64,000 nt of DNA from Meconema thalassinum (lineage: Eukaryota > Arthropoda > Insecta > Orthoptera > Tettigoniidae), in assembly GCA_946902985.2 (NCBI GenBank), contig OX336389.2, positions 1,009,949,441-1,010,013,440 of the forward strand, in the 5' to 3' direction. The translations under genes were made by a program, and so were the position numbers. Below, piece after piece: positions 22,178 through 34,269 of this stretch. The notes under the pieces are model-generated. The model was not told where the DNA came from, searched no databases, and saw only the letters and a list, made by a program, of their open reading frames with translations. The stretch's first letter is position 1; every line of letters begins with the position of its first letter.

Positions 22178-24853
22178 ATAAAATGGAACCCGGAACAACT
22201 AATGGTGTCGGCATTGTCATATCAGCAAAGTTTGATGGCTCTGTATGTGAAGTGCAAAGGTATGATGACTGCCTTATGAAAATTGTTTACGTAGCAGACA
22301 GGAGAAAAATTCATTTCTTAAGCGCTTATGCCCCACAAACAGGCCTAAACACAGAAACTAAAGATGCTTTCTGGACGCTGCTTGATGAGAAGACTGCGGA
22401 AGTGCCATCTGAAGATTACCTCATTGTTGCTGGCGATCTAAATGGACATGTCGGCCAGCAGAAAGAAGATCATGCTGCCCATGGTGGACACGGCTACGGA
22501 CTGAAGAATGATGACGGACAACGAATCCTTGATTACGCAGAAACTCATGGCATGGTCATCACAAACACCTGGTTTAAAAAGCGCGATACCCATCTAATCA
22601 CGTACTACAGTGGTCCAAATGCTACTCAGATTGACTATGTCCTTGTGAGACGTCGTAACCTATCAGACGTTTCAGACACGAAAGTCGTTCCATGCGAAAC
22701 CGCGCGATGCAGCATCGACCTGTCATCTGTAAGCTGCGTATAACGCCACTAAGAGCTGTATGCACGGCCAGAACGGGTCCTTCAAGAATCAAATGGTGGC
22801 GCTTTAAGGAAATAGAGTCCAATGTCATTGCAAAAATCACTGTACCACCCATTACGACAGTTGAAGAGAGCTGGACAAAACTAAAAGACTCTTCTCATGC
22901 AGCTGCACATGCCATTCTCGGAACAACAAAACCAGGACGACGGCGGATTGAGAAAGATACGTGGCTCTGGAACGACACTGTCAAGGAAGCGGTACATAAG
23001 AAGAAGCAGTTGTACCATGAGTTTCTTGCAGATAAAAATCCATCTCGCTGGAATGCCTATAAAGTAGCCCGTAGTGAGGCCAAGAAAGTTGTTGCCTCAA
23101 CAAAAGCAGAGCGATATGCAGACCTCTACAAGAAACTTGATACGCGTGAGGGCGAGCGTGACATTTATCGGATAATCAAATCGAGGCATCGAAAAAAGGA
23201 AGATATCCAACATTTCTATGGCATCAACAATGAAGTGGGTGAGCTTCTAGTAGACTGGGAGAAAGCAAGGGAACGCTGGCGGAGCTACTTCGAGAATATT
23301 TCGACTGAAGAATTTCCCCATCCACCAATCCCAACCACCTGTGCTGTTGAGGGACCAATTAAGGAGATCGACATTGCCGAAGTTGAGGCTGCTCTGAAGG
23401 AGATGAAGCCTGGGAAAGCCACCGGCCCCGATGATCTTCCAGCAGAGTTATGGTGCTCTAAGGAGTGGGATGCTGCAGGATGGTTAACACAATTCTTCAA
23501 TCGGATTACCAAAGAAGGTCGAATACCAACAGATTGGCAATGGAGTATCACAGTACCAATCTTCAAAAAGAAGGGCAGCCCTGCCGAATGTTCAAATTAC
23601 CGCCCGATCAGACTTCTGTGCCACGCAATGAAAGTGTTCGAGCGTATCCTTGACAAAAGAATTCGTGCGATTGCCAAAATCACAAGGAACCAAGCAGGCT
23701 TAGTGAAAAACTGCGGCACAACAGATGCAATCTTCGCTGTACGGCAACTGGTTGAGAAATACTCCGAAAGAAATAAACCTTTGCATCTTGCTTTCCTCGA
23801 CCTTGAGAAGGCTTTTGATCGGGTGCCACATGACCTAATCTGGTTAGCGCTCCGTCAACACGGCATCCCAGAACACCTTCTTAAATGGGTGCAGCTGCTT
23901 TACGCAGAACCAAGGAGCTATGTCCTAGCTGCCGCGGGAGCATCTAATGACTTCCGCATCACCGTAGGTGTCCACCAGGGCTCCGCCTTATCACCACTGC
24001 TGTTCATTCTTGTGATGGACACTGTAACGTCAGACCTGCACCAGCCGCTACCATGGACACTTCTCTATGCAGATGACGTCATGTTGGCTGCTGAGACGAA
24101 GCTTGGTCTCCAACGTCAAACACAAGAGTGGTACAATCGACTTGCGCAATATGGTCTGCGCCTCAACAAGAAGAAGACAGAATACATGACATCCGATACA
24201 CAAGAAGTGGGCACCATTATTGTTGACGGAGATGATTTACCACGTGTAGCGAAATTTAAGTATCTTGGTTCCACTATCTCTGATGATGGGCGACTTACTG
24301 ACGAGGTCAACATAAGGACACACGCAGCCTGGACGAAGTGGCGAATGACAACTGGCGTCACCTGTGACCGTAGGATGAATGACCATCTGAAATCTAAGAT
24401 GTACCGGACTGTCATTCGTCCTGTCGCTCTCTACGGCACGGAGTGCTGGCCATCTACTAAGGAAGCAGAACGTCGCCTATGTGTCATGGAGACGAAGATG
24501 CTTAGATGGTCAGCAGGTTTCACTAGGCTGGATCATATTTCAAATGATGCCATCAGAAATCGGTTTGGTGTTGATCCAATCGGGAAAAAAATGCAGGAAA
24601 ACCGTCTGAGATGGTTTGGACATGTGCTTCGTGCAGAGGGCGACACAATGACAAAAGCAGCTTACACACTGGATGTGGCTGGAAAGAGGCCCAGAGGGCG
24701 ACCAAGGCAACGGTGGGCCAATACACTGCACAATGATCTAAAGGCTGTCAATCTTCATCCAGACATGGCCCATGACCGAGGGAAATGGAGACTACGATCC
24801 CACATAGCGGACCCTGCCACAAGGTGGGACAAACGCTAAAGTAAAAGAAGAAG
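22178..24853 (+). mobile_element. RTE/BovB-like LINE inserted in the pogo-like element
   Basis: Flanked by a perfect 13-bp TSD, ATTATGATATCAT (22165-22177 and 24854-24866). It is 5'-truncated within the endonuclease and ends in a short (GAA)-type tail just after the stop. Its position falls within a possible 50-bp intron of the pogo-like transposase. Confidence 0.9.
22192..24839 (+). pseudogene. RTE-like endonuclease-RT with one frameshift
   Basis: The endonuclease part (22192-about 22700) has LSAYAPQTG, LIVAGDLNGHVG and TQIDYVLVRR but lacks the N-terminal metal-binding Glu region because of 5' truncation. A single frameshift near 22695-22705 separates it from a 715-codon frame, which resumes QHRPVICKLRI and runs to 24839. 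The RT motifs KKKGSPAECSNYRPIRLL, AFLDLEKAFDRVP, GVHQGSALSPLLF and YADDVMLAA are intact. It ends with RLRWFGHVLRAEGD and GKRPRGRPRQRW. Apart from truncation and one indel it is well preserved. Confidence 0.85.
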
Positions 24854-24899
24854 ATTATGATATCATGCATGCAAATGGCCCATCCTCCACTCCACTTAC

Positions 24900-24989
24900 A
24901 TCTTCATTATTCTTTGTGTAGCATCGGCGTACCTTGTCGCGCAGCAACTTTACAACATTCCCAGTGTTGATTGGCTTCCGCCTACTCAT
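24900..24989 (-). pseudogene. pogo-like transposase, candidate first exon
   Basis: An ATG at 24989 opens 30 codons (MSRRKPINTGNVVKLLRDKV and onward) followed by a GTAAGT donor at 24899. Joining to an acceptor before 22160 would remove about 50 bp of pre-LINE sequence and keep the frame, whereas reading through meets a stop. The short intron is inferred from splice signals only. Confidence 0.45.
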
Positions 24990-25227
24990 GTCTGCCGTTT
25001 GTATGTGCACTACAGTATACTACGAAACACTGAAAGTGACTTAACTGGCATTGCGTGTACAGCTCCAATGCAGCGCGGCCTGTGAGCTGACTGTTAGATG
25101 GCGCTGGCGACCGAACACGTACTTTTACAGATGAATGGCATTGATAGCTATTGACATAGATCCAACTGTATACTTTAAACCCACTTTCAGTAGGTTTTCG
25201 CTGTTTGAGCTGGGGCACTTCCCTTGT

Positions 25228-25513
25228 AAGTGATTAATTTCCAGTACATGTTCAAAGTTGAAAACAACATACTAAGAAAAAGGAAATCGTTGGGCAAAAG
25301 GATTATTTATACAGAATGAAATGAAAAAATTAAGGAGTTAAGCGTGCATAAAAATTTTTTTGAATGTTATTTTTAGTGAAGACTAGAGTTTTTATGAGAT
25401 AATTACGGTAAATGATTTAATTAATGTGCTGAAATAGAACACAAGATGTTCAAAATTCAAGATATTGTCTGGGCGGCCCCTTCAAAACTGTTATATAAGA
25501 AATTGATAGTTAA
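25228..25513. other. Intronic sequence, nothing recognised
   Basis: AT-rich gap between the pogo-like element and the next LINE fragment. Confidence 0.4.
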
Positions 25514-25521
25514 TAAGGATC

Positions 25522-26078
25522 TTCATCATCATCATCCATCCCCTTTATCCACCTTCTGTAATTCCAATCTTCTTCCAGAAGTCTGTTCCTGTCCATATTC
25601 CATCTACTTATGCTAGACTTAATCAAGTTGATGCATGGTCTTCGAGGTCTTCCTCTAGGTCTGTTTCCTTCCCATATATCCTCCAACATATGTTTCGGTA
25701 TTCTTTCACCTTCCATTCGTTTCACATGTCCAAACCATTTTAACATGCTCCTCTCGATTATGTCATTCAAGTTTCCTACTCCACTAACCATCCTGACTTC
25801 GTCATTTCTCACTTTATCTCTTCTTGTTTTTCTTATCATACTATGTAAGAACGTAATTTCACTGGCCTGAAGTTGACTCTCCTCTTTACTTGTCACTGTC
25901 CAGATATCCGCTGCATAGGTCAGTATAGGAGTACATCACTTCTTGACATTTAATTGGAACATCCTTCTTCCAAACTAGGTTTCTCACACTCTTATAATAT
26001 GCATTACTCTGTTGTACCCTATTGCTAAGCTCTGTATCCATCCTTGTGTTCTACATTAGTTCGCTTCCTAGACATCTG
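25522..26078 (-). pseudogene. RTE-like LINE 3' fragment
   Basis: The minus strand ends in the RTE C-terminal region (QASEITFLHSMIRKTRRDKV, MLKWFGHVKRMEGE, NRPRGRPRR) and a (GAT)n tail. Upstream pieces in other frames read YKSVRNLVWKKDVP. Its flanks share only AAGGATC (25515-25521 and 26079-26085), a tentative TSD. Several frameshifts are present. Confidence 0.75.
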
Positions 26079-26377
26079 AAGGATCCTATTACCACAATAT
26101 GGTAAAATCTTTTGTCAATACCGACCATGTCGGAATCTAAAGTAAATGGATCCTATTAAGCCGAAATGGATGTGTGCGTCATTTTATAACGCAGACCCTT
26201 GTGATGACCTTTAATTCAAATGAAGAATAGGAAAGTAGAAAGTGATAAACTTCCAGTATATTAGAATATAATACGCCATGTTGTTTACGAATACTTTTCC
26301 TTATGTTTAATTATGTTGGCAGTTCTACATAGAATTGCACACAAGAGTACTAACATAAATACCAGTTATTTAAGTTT

Positions 26378-26589
26378 AATTGTTGCTTGAGTCTTCAGTC
26401 TTTTGACTCGTTTGATGCAGCTCTCCATGAGGGCCTGTCCTGAGCTAATCATTTCATCTCTATATAGCTACCACACCCCACATTCGAGGCAATCTGTTTA
26501 ACATATTCTAACCTTGGTCTACCCCGACAGTTCTTATCCTCGACCCTTTCTTCTGTAACTAACTTTGCTATTCCTGGGTGTCTTAGTAT
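26378..26589 (-). pseudogene. LINE C-terminus, 3' part of a split copy
   Basis: The minus-strand frame reads ILRHPGIAKLVTEERVEDK, then NCRGRPRLEYVKQI and WLAQDRPSWRAASNESKD before a stop. It directly continues the frame broken off at 29571. The break is caused by the LINE at 26590-29565. Confidence 0.75.
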
Positions 26590-29565
26590 CACCAACTTAC
26601 GCCCATTGCAATCAGCGAAAGGCTCATGACTCTCCACATACCACTCTCAGGAGGTTCCTTTATGACACTCATCTCTGCCTATGCTCCTACCTTAGATTCT
26701 GATGATGAAGTAAAGGCTAAGTTCTATAATCAGCTAAGTGAAATCATCTCCAAGGTACCATCTGCAGATAAACTCTTGCTCCTCGGTGACTTCAATGCCA
26801 GAGTTGGGAAAGATCACAGGCTATGGAATAATGTGATGGGCAAACAGGGACTTGGAAAATGTAATCCCAATGGACTGTTGCTTCTTGGTCTTTGTGCAGA
26901 ACACGAACTTTTCATTACCAACACGCAGTTCCGGCTACCTGACCGCTTCAAAACCACGTGGATGCATCCTCGTTCCAAACATTGGCACATTCTTGATTAT
27001 ATCATTACCCGGCAATGTGATAAGAAGGACACTCTTATTACCAGGACAGCAAGGAATATAGACGATTGTTGGACAGATCATAAACTTCTTATATGTAAGC
27101 TCAGGATATCCATCAGACCTAAACCACCTAGGAACATCAAAAATGTGTCAAGAAAGAAGTTTAATACATCCAAACTTCAGGATGAATCCATGTACAAACA
27201 TTTTGGAAACAGGATCGTCACCCAGTTATCAGAAAAACCAGTAACAAATGATATTCAGCAAGAATGGGCCACATTACAGAAGATTATCACACAGTCAGCT
27301 GAGGAAACCATTGGTTTTATAGTGCGGAAAAGACAAGACTGGTTTGATGACAACAATGAGGAAATTCTGTCTCTCATCAATGCCAAAAAAAAAAAGCCTA
27401 TCTTGCCCATCTTCAAGACCCAACTTCCAACACAAAGAGAGATAAACTACTGGAACCCAAGGGTAAATGCCAGGCGCAGATAAGGCAGATTAAAAATACT
27501 TGGTGGCAACAGAAGGCTCAGGAACTGCAGAGACTATCGGATGCTCGAGACTTGAGGAACTTCTATGCCGTACTCAAGGAAATATATGGACCATCTCGCT
27601 CATCATCAGGTACACTGAAAAGCGCTGATAATTCTACTACCTCTACTGATAGTCAAGAAATCTTGGAACGCTGGAAGGAGCACTTCTCCAATCTCCTAAA
27701 TCGTCCATCAGCAGCTGCTGAAGACTTCCTTTGTGATATGCCGCAAGAACCTGAACAACTGTGGTTGGCAGTACCTCCTACTTATCATGAATTCAGTGCA
27801 GCTCTCGCCCAATTGAAACCTGGAAAGGCACCTGGCCCAGGTAACATCCCTCTGGAACTAATTCAAGCCGGAGGTCATTCCCTCAAAACAAGGATTTTCA
27901 CCCTTATCCTCAGAGTAGGAGAATCAAGAAAGGTACCTGGAGACCTAAAGAATGCCACTATCGTCACTATCTTTAAAAAGGGTGATCGCAGTGTTTGTGA
28001 CAACTACCGTGGTATATCACTGCTATCAATTGTGGGGAAGATTCTTGCAAGAATTCTACTTAACCGCCTCAAGGTTATCTCTGAGAAGATCCTCCCAGAG
28101 TCACAATGCGGATTTAGAACTTCCAGAAGCACAATTGACTTGATTTTCTGTGTGAGACAGCTACAAGAAAAATGTAGAGAACAACAGAATCCACTCTTCT
28201 AAGTCTTTTATGACTTGGAAAAGGCATTTGATTCGGTTCCAAGACCAGCCATGTGGGCAGTGCTGAAGCGGTTTGGTTGCCCTCAGCGTTTTGTAGATCT
28301 AATCAAGGCTCTCCATGATGGCATGACAGGTCAGGTTTGCCATCAGAATAAGATGTCCGATGAATTTCCCATTACCCATGGACTGAAACAAGGATGTGTA
28401 CTGGCTCCAACGCTTTTTGCGCTGTACTTGGCTGCAATGCTTTATGATTCACCCACAAACCTCACAGGTGTGGAGGTCAAGTATCGTTTTGATGGAGGGC
28501 TTTTCAACCTAAGTCGTCTCCGCTCCTTGAGGAAAACTCAGGTTACTAAGGTTACTAACATGTTGTATGCAGATGATGCTGCGTCACCAACTCTCACACC
28601 AGAAGAGCTGCAAGAGTCAGTTAATTGTAACAAAAGTGCATGTGATCGCTTTGGTCTTACCATAAATGTCAATAAGACTAAAGTCTTGGCACAACCTTCA
28701 CCAGGCACACCTCTTCCTCAGTTCAATATCTCCATCTCAAATCTGCCATCAGAACAGGTTGACCACTTCTCGTACCTGGGCAGTACCATTTCTGTGAGCT
28801 GTACCTGTGAGCAGGATGTGGATAAGAGAATTGGCGCAGCCCACGCAGCGTATGGACGATTAGCGCACCGGGTCTTCATGAACAAAGACCTGTCTACGAG
28901 TACAAAGCTTATGGTGTACAAAGCAGTAGTCATTTCTACATTGTTGTATGGTTGTGAAACGTGGACCCTTTACCGACGTGATCTTAGGAAGCTTGAGCGT
29001 TTCCACCTACAAAAACTTCGATCAATCCTGAGGATTAAATGGGAAGACCGCATTACCAATATTGCTGTTCTGGAAAAGGCTCAAATCAACAGCATAGAAT
29101 CATCCATAATAGGTCACCAAATTAGATGGATTGGTCATGTCCATCGGATGGATGATGTGAGATTACCTCGTCAAATGCTATATGGTGAGTTATGCTATGG
29201 CACCAGACCTCATGGTGGTCCTAAGAGGTGCTACAAGGACCAATTTAAGCAGACCCTGAATTTGACAGGTCTTGATTCACAAACCTGGGACATGCTGGCT
29301 GAAGACCGCTCAACTTGGCGCCGTACCATCTCGGATACTGTAAAGACGTTTGAAAGGGATCGACGCACACATGAAGAGGCCAAGCGTCAAGCTAGGAAAC
29401 TTCGAGCAGCCCAACCACGTCCTCCTCCAGCAATACTATGTGACTTGTGTGGTCGCTTGTTCCATGCCAGGATTGGACTCTTTAGTCACCGTAAACACAT
29501 CCACAAACTGGACTGAAGGAAGAAGATTTATACTCGGATTCGAGTTAAAGCCGATGACGATGATG
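26590..29565 (+). mobile_element. APE-type LINE inserted within another LINE
   Basis: It is flanked by a 5-bp repeat, AGTAT (26585-26589 and 29566-29570), and ends in a (GATGAC/GATGAT) tail. Removing it rejoins the minus-strand host LINE codons as DRLVGDI-LRHPGIAK. It is 5'-truncated within the endonuclease. Confidence 0.8.
26605..29516 (+). pseudogene. LINE endonuclease-RT with C-terminal zinc finger
   Basis: The endonuclease part reads LISAYAPTLDSDDEV, LLLGDFNARVG, WHILDYIITR and CWTDHKLLICKLRI. The frame breaks after 27410 at an A-run and resumes at 27552. The RT has FKKGDRSVCDNYRGISLL, then a TAA stop at 28201 within a block now reading PLF-stop-VFYDLEKAFDSVP. It continues with GLKQGCVLAPTLFALY and YADDAASPT. 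The C-terminus ends in a C2H2 finger, CDLCGRLFHARIGLFSHRKH (about 29437-29500). At least two lesions disable it. A terminal C2H2 finger distinguishes this family from the RTE-like copies nearby; the clade is not assigned. Confidence 0.85.
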
Positions 29566-29570
29566 AGTAT

Positions 29571-30385
29571 GTCTCCTACCAACCTATCTCTTCTCTTCAT
29601 TAGCAGTTGCCACAAACATCTCTCCTCTCCCAATCGTCTTAATACCTCTTCATTTGTAACGCTATCTACCCATCTCATCTTCATCATTCTCCTATAACAC
29701 CATCTTTTAAACGCTTCAATTCTCCTCTTTTCTGCTGCTCCAACTGTCAAGTTTTACTTCCATATAGTGCCACGCTCCAGACAAAAGGCTTTCAAAAAAG
29801 ACTTCCTAATACCTAAATCTATATTTGATGTCAGCAGATTCCTTTTCTGTAGAAATGCTTTCCTTGCCTGTGCTCATTCAAATCCTCTGGTGTGTCGGCT
29901 AAGATGACCATGTCATCAGCAAATCTCCGAGTTAAATTATTTCTCCTTAAATCTTTACTCCTCCTTTGAATTTTTCTCCAATTTCCTTCATTGCTTGTTC
30001 AATGTATAGATTGAAAAGAATGGGTGATAAGTTGCAGCCTTGCAACCAGCTTCTATCTCATGTCCTTCGGCTCAAAAACTGCTGTCTGGTTTCTGTATAG
30101 ATTGTAGAGCACCCTCCCATCCCTGTACTTCATTCCAATCGTTCTCAAAATATCAAACAACTTACTCCAATCAACGTTACCAAAATCCTTTTCTAAGTCT
30201 ACAAATGCCACGAATGTTCTCTTATCCTTCCTTATTCTAGTTTCCAAAATCAGACTAAGACTTTGTACAGCTTCCATTGTTCTTACGTTTCTCCTGAAGC
30301 CAAACTGGTCTTGACCCAACTCTGTTTCTATCTGTCTTTCCATCCTCTTGTAAATTATTCTAGTCAGGATCTATGAGGCATGAGT
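29571..30385 (-). pseudogene. LINE RT, 5' part of the split copy
   Basis: Minus-strand pieces give an RT start (QFGFRRNVRTMEAVQSL, AFVDLEKDFGNVDW), an ILFNLYIEQAMKEI block near 30015-29965, and the C-terminal RRIEAFKRWCYRRMMKMRWV followed by RRDRLVGDI at 29571. It is frameshifted in the middle. The rest of the C-terminus is at 26378-26589. Confidence 0.75.
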
Positions 30386-30540
30386 GATCAAGCTGATGAT
30401 ATTAATTAACCAATACCAAAATAAAGATAACCACTTCAATGGCAGCAATTTGTGGCAAAGAAGCAGAGGAGAAAAAGACAGGTTTATCTCCGAACAACTA
30501 CGATCCTACAAACTAAATAACAAATAATTACTTTACCTTC

Positions 30541-30600
30541 TTCCAAGGAGCAGATGACCTCGTAGTTCTGCCCCTTAAAACAACAATAACCAACTACCTT
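30541..30600 (+). repeat. Conserved hairpin 3'-tail repeat, copy 1
   Basis: The sequence GCAGATGACCTCGTAGTT followed by GCCCCTTAAAACAACAATAA matches copies at 46207, 58488 (minus) and 59706. In most copies GGGGC and GCCCC flank the central block and can pair. This looks like the 3' end of a SINE or LINE family. Confidence 0.6.
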
Positions 30601-30605
30601 CTTCC

Positions 30606-30648
30606 AATGACGACGACAACAACAACAACAACCACCACCATGACAACG
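30606..30648 (+). repeat. Imperfect (CAA/CGA/CCA)n microsatellite
   Basis: A trinucleotide-rich stretch, GACGACGACAACAACAAC and similar, just after the hairpin-tail repeat. It may be an expanded (AAC)n tail. Confidence 0.6.
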
Positions 30649-31228
30649 TAAAGGGGGCTATAAAAATTAGAACAATAGTGGAGCATAAGTGGATACTCGG
30701 TACACAGTACTGCCTTATAAACAGTTCCCCCTTTCAGTGTTAATATTGCAAATTTCCAAACAAGCATGTAACAGGAAGCTGTCCATAGAAAATACAGTTT
30801 TGGGTTTATTCCATACCATCAACTGTCAAAGACTGCTACTACGATATGTTGTAATCCCTATTTTTTTTTTTTTTTGCATGAATTGAAACCGTTAAAATTC
30901 TGGTCAAATCTGAAGTTGCTATTAAAAAGCCTTGAATTATCTTTTCATCCTGTGAAAACAGTCTCAATGTGAGAGATTCAAAATACACAATAGGCACCTA
31001 TCTTCAACATAAGACAGTAACTTTATGACTTTTAAAGTAAGTAAGCTGGTAATCTCAGAAGATTTCTTCATTACAGAATATAGATGGCCAAATGGTGCCC
31101 CTACGCGATGTTATCGTGAAAGTTTTATGAACATTGTTGAATATGTCTATATGAGAATAGTGGATAAGTAAACGGGAGTTCAAGACTTACTGTAACACCA
31201 TACTAATTACACAAAACAATAATGAGGC
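30649..31228. other. Intronic sequence, nothing recognised
   Basis: AT-rich, with a T-run of about 15 near 30862-30876. No gene recognised. Confidence 0.4.
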
Positions 31229-31331
31229 TATAAGAGTTTAGTGCTTTTCAGTCGGTCAACACGAATGAACCCAAAAGAGATGGGTTATGCCCTAATCCTG
31301 AAATAAATTACATGAGATTAATAAAACACTA

Positions 31332-31372
31332 GGATGACCAGTTTCGATCGTCAAGCGATCATCATCAGATCC
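31332..31372 (-). ncRNA. Hammerhead-ribozyme-like motif, left arm
   Basis: Read on the minus strand: GGAT (helix I), CTGATGA core, a GATCG/CGATC 5-bp helix II with a CTTGA loop, GAAA, a minimal helix III ending in GTC, then ATCC closing helix I. One extra T sits between CTGATGA and helix II, and helix III is only about two pairs. Short helix III type I hammerheads are known from Penelope-like elements. Activity is uncertain. Confidence 0.6.
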
Positions 31373-31982
31373 ATTACACTTAGGCTACAAAACCTATGTT
31401 TGAAATACAGGTGAAAATATTTACAATATGTACAATTATTTAGTTGCAGTATTGGTACTGCAACTGTCAGTGTATGCTAAATGCAGTATATATGTTAGGT
31501 GAAATGCTAAATGGTGATAGCTATCCATAGATTGTACTTTAGAGAGATTATATGGTTGTAAACTGTGGTTAAACTATAAAATTTTAGGCTAACTACTTAT
31601 CTGATTGTCTTCCGTACAACAGCTACTCGCAGTTTTCGTGCTCACTGGAACTCACTGTGCGGTCGACTGCGGTGGTTATCTTAACGACTGGTTTTTCACT
31701 GCTTTCTCCCCCCCGCCCCTACGTGCTGTGGGGAGTGATAGCGATGTGTTTATGTGAGGTGTTGCCAACCTAGATAAGATGTATGTTATTGAATGAGGTG
31801 GGTCTACAACTATTAAAGACCGTGGATTAGCCCTCGCCACGCGTGGAGCATAACCCATTCGAACTAAGCGTTGACGGTCATATGAGGACGTCCCGGCACT
31901 TTTAATACTGCCGCGAATACGGGCCTTGGTTTATTGCAGAAGAAAAGTACATCGTACACCTGATCCAGATAACATTTACCTA

Positions 31983-33329
31983 TTAAAAAACCCTAATTTC
32001 CCCCCTTTTTTTATCTAGCTTGGCTGTGTCGCTAAATTGTGTTTTGTTTCCGACAGGGTGTGTTTTTTTTAGTAGCGTGAAGAGGGGTGAGCTCTCCATG
32101 AACGTGTGTTCATTTAGATTGTTGGGATTGTTTCGTTTGGCTAGGTGTATCTCGATTGCTTCCTTTATGTCAAGAGCTCTGCCTTTCGATTTGTGATGGA
32201 TTATTTTAAGGTCCGACTCTATGTTGGTAAAGCTGTGCCCTGCGTCACACATATGTTCGCACACGGCTGAATGTGTTCCGTATCTTATCGCATTCCTATG
32301 TTCATTATAACGTGTGTCTACTCGCCTTCCACTCTGCCCGATGTAATTAGCTTGACAATCGGTGTCTTGGCACGTTATAGAATATACCCCTGACCTTGAA
32401 TACGGGTCACGTTTATTTAGATTACTATTTAGGAGGTGCCTAGCGGTTGTGTTTTTCGTCGTGAAAGCTATCTTTATGCCTTGCTTTTTGAATAGGTTAG
32501 TGATTTTATATGTATTCGCATTCACATAGTTGAAACGCGCAAATTTTTTCTCATTACTGTCCGATTTGGAAATCGTTTTATCTTTATTTTTATGTTTGGC
32601 TATAATTTGATTTATTTTGCTTGGCGAGAAGTTGTTTTCCATTGCTATTTGCATAATAGTTCTTATTTCCTTATTATAGTTGTCTTTTGACATGGGTATG
32701 TTTAAAGCCCTGTGCACCACTGAATTGAAACCCGCTAGTTTGTGCGTACTGGGGTGATTAGACTGATTGTCGATTGCATGCGAGGTTTGTGTTGCTTTCC
32801 GGAATATGGAATATGAAAGGTCGTTGTCTTTACGTTCAATAGTTATATCGAGATAATTTATTTTCCGGTCTATTTCGGATTCCTTAGTGAATTTGATAGA
32901 GTGGTGAAGGCTATTAATGGATTGGAGAATTGTTTCTTCGCTTGTTAGTTCAGTATCGTAGATGCAAATTACATCATCTACGTATCTTTTCCATACTACT
33001 ATTCCCTTTGTTGAAGTCTTTTCTAAGAACGCATTTTCTAGTGCATTGATGAAGATGTCAGCGATTAACCCACTTAGTGGCGATCCCATTGCTAGGCCTT
33101 CTCTCTGTGTGTATATTTTATTGTCGAATTGAAACACGTTTTGGGTGAGAACGACCCTCAGTAATCTCACAATCTCTTCAATTTCTTTTACCGAATTGTT
33201 GGATTTTAAGTTGTTTTCGATAGTGTTGATTGCTTCAATAATCGGAATATTGGTGTACATGTTAGTTACGTCGAAGGATACTAGCCTGAAGCTAGGTTTC
33301 ATTTGTAGGGTGTTCAATGCTGTTACTAA
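31983..33329 (-). pseudogene. Penelope RT and GIY-YIG endonuclease, 5'-truncated
   Basis: The minus-strand frame is open to a stop at about 31983. It covers RT (SFDVTNMYTNIP, REGLAMGSPLSGLIADIF, and KRYVDDVICI with the catalytic YVDD near 32975) and then a linker. A GIY-YIG-type nuclease follows, around RSGVYSITCQ-DTDCQANYIGQSGR and the conserved Arg and EH. The open frame extends a few codons past 33329, but those are antisense of the facing copy. The N-terminal RT motifs are missing, so the copy is truncated, although no stop or frameshift was seen in what remains. Confidence 0.85.
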
Positions 33330-33332
33330 TTC

Positions 33333-33567
33333 AGCCGTGTGCGAACATATGTGTGACGCAGGGCACAGCTTTACCAACATAGAGTCGGACCTTAAAATAA
33401 TCCATCACGAATCGAAAGGCAGAGCTCTTGACATAAAGGAAGCAATCGAGATACACCTAGCCAAACGAAACAATCCCAACAATCTAAATGAACACACGTT
33501 CATGGAGCGCTCACCCCTCTTCACGCTACTAAAAAACACACCCTGTCGGAAACAAAACACAATTTAG
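33333..33567 (+). pseudogene. Penelope C-terminal fragment in the facing copy
   Basis: It encodes SAVCEHMCDAGHSFTNIESD to KRNNPNNLNEHTFMERSPLF, the same C-terminal segment as the minus copy with a few substitutions. A frame change near the end replaces the usual terminus (HPVGNKTQFSD) with a shorter one. It contains no RT or complete GIY-YIG core. Confidence 0.8.
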
Positions 33568-34228
33568 CGACACAGCCAAGCTAGATAAAAAACAGGGGGG
33601 AAATTAGAGGTTTTTTAATAGGTAAATGTTATCTGGATCAGGTGTACGATGTACTTTTCTTCTGCAATAAACCAAGGCCCATATTCGCGGCAGTATTAAA
33701 GGTGCCGGGACGTCCTCATAAGACCGTCAACGCTTAGTTCGAATGGGTTATGCTCCACGCGTGGCGAGGGCTAATCCACGGTCTTTAATAGTTGTAGACC
33801 CACCTCATTCAATAACATACATCTTATCTAGGTTGGCAACACCTCACATAAACACATCGCTATCACTCCCCACAGCACGTAGGGGCAGGGGGGAGAAAGC
33901 AGGGAAAAACCAGTCGTTAAGATAACCACCGCAGTCGACCGCACGGTGAGTTCCAGTGAGCACGAAAACTGCGAGTAGCTGTTGTACGGAAGACAATCAG
34001 ATAAGTAGTTAGCCTAAAATTTTATAGTTTAACCATAGTTTACAACCATATAATCTCTCTAAAGTACAATCTACGGATAGCTATCACCATTTAGCATTTC
34101 ACCTAACATATATACTGCATTTAGCATACACTGACAGTTGCAGTACCAATACTGCAACTAAATAATTGTACATATTGTAAATATTTTCACCTGTATTTCA
34201 AACATAGATTTTGTAGCCTAAGTGTAAT

Positions 34229-34269
34229 GGATCTGATGATGATCGCTTGACGATCGAAACTGGTCATCC
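34229..34269 (+). ncRNA. Hammerhead-ribozyme-like motif, right arm
   Basis: Identical in order to the left-arm motif: GGAT, CTGATGA (34233-34239), helix II GATCG (34241-34245) with CGATC (34251-34255), GAAA (34256-34259), GTC (34263-34265) and ATCC (34266-34269). Both arms keep every core base, and both have the same extra T. Confidence 0.6.

Larger units (their letters stand above)
20296..25227 (-). mobile_element. pogo-like DNA transposon carrying a nested LINE
   Basis: Terminal inverted repeats of about 40 bp begin ACAAGGGAAGTACCCCAGCT on the left, and the right end matches with a few changes (complement of AGCTGGGGCACTTCCCTTGT). A TA target duplication is likely on the left (20294-20295), but the right flank reads AA, so one copy has mutated. 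The transposase is on the minus strand. A 2676-bp LINE (22178-24853) interrupts it. Without the LINE the element would be about 2.25 kb, a normal pogo size. Confidence 0.75.

Noticed and set aside
33330..33380. N-terminal codons of the open frame before the Penelope RT (MLVKLCPASHICSHTAE)
   Set aside because: They are the antisense of the facing Penelope copy, not part of the RT protein.
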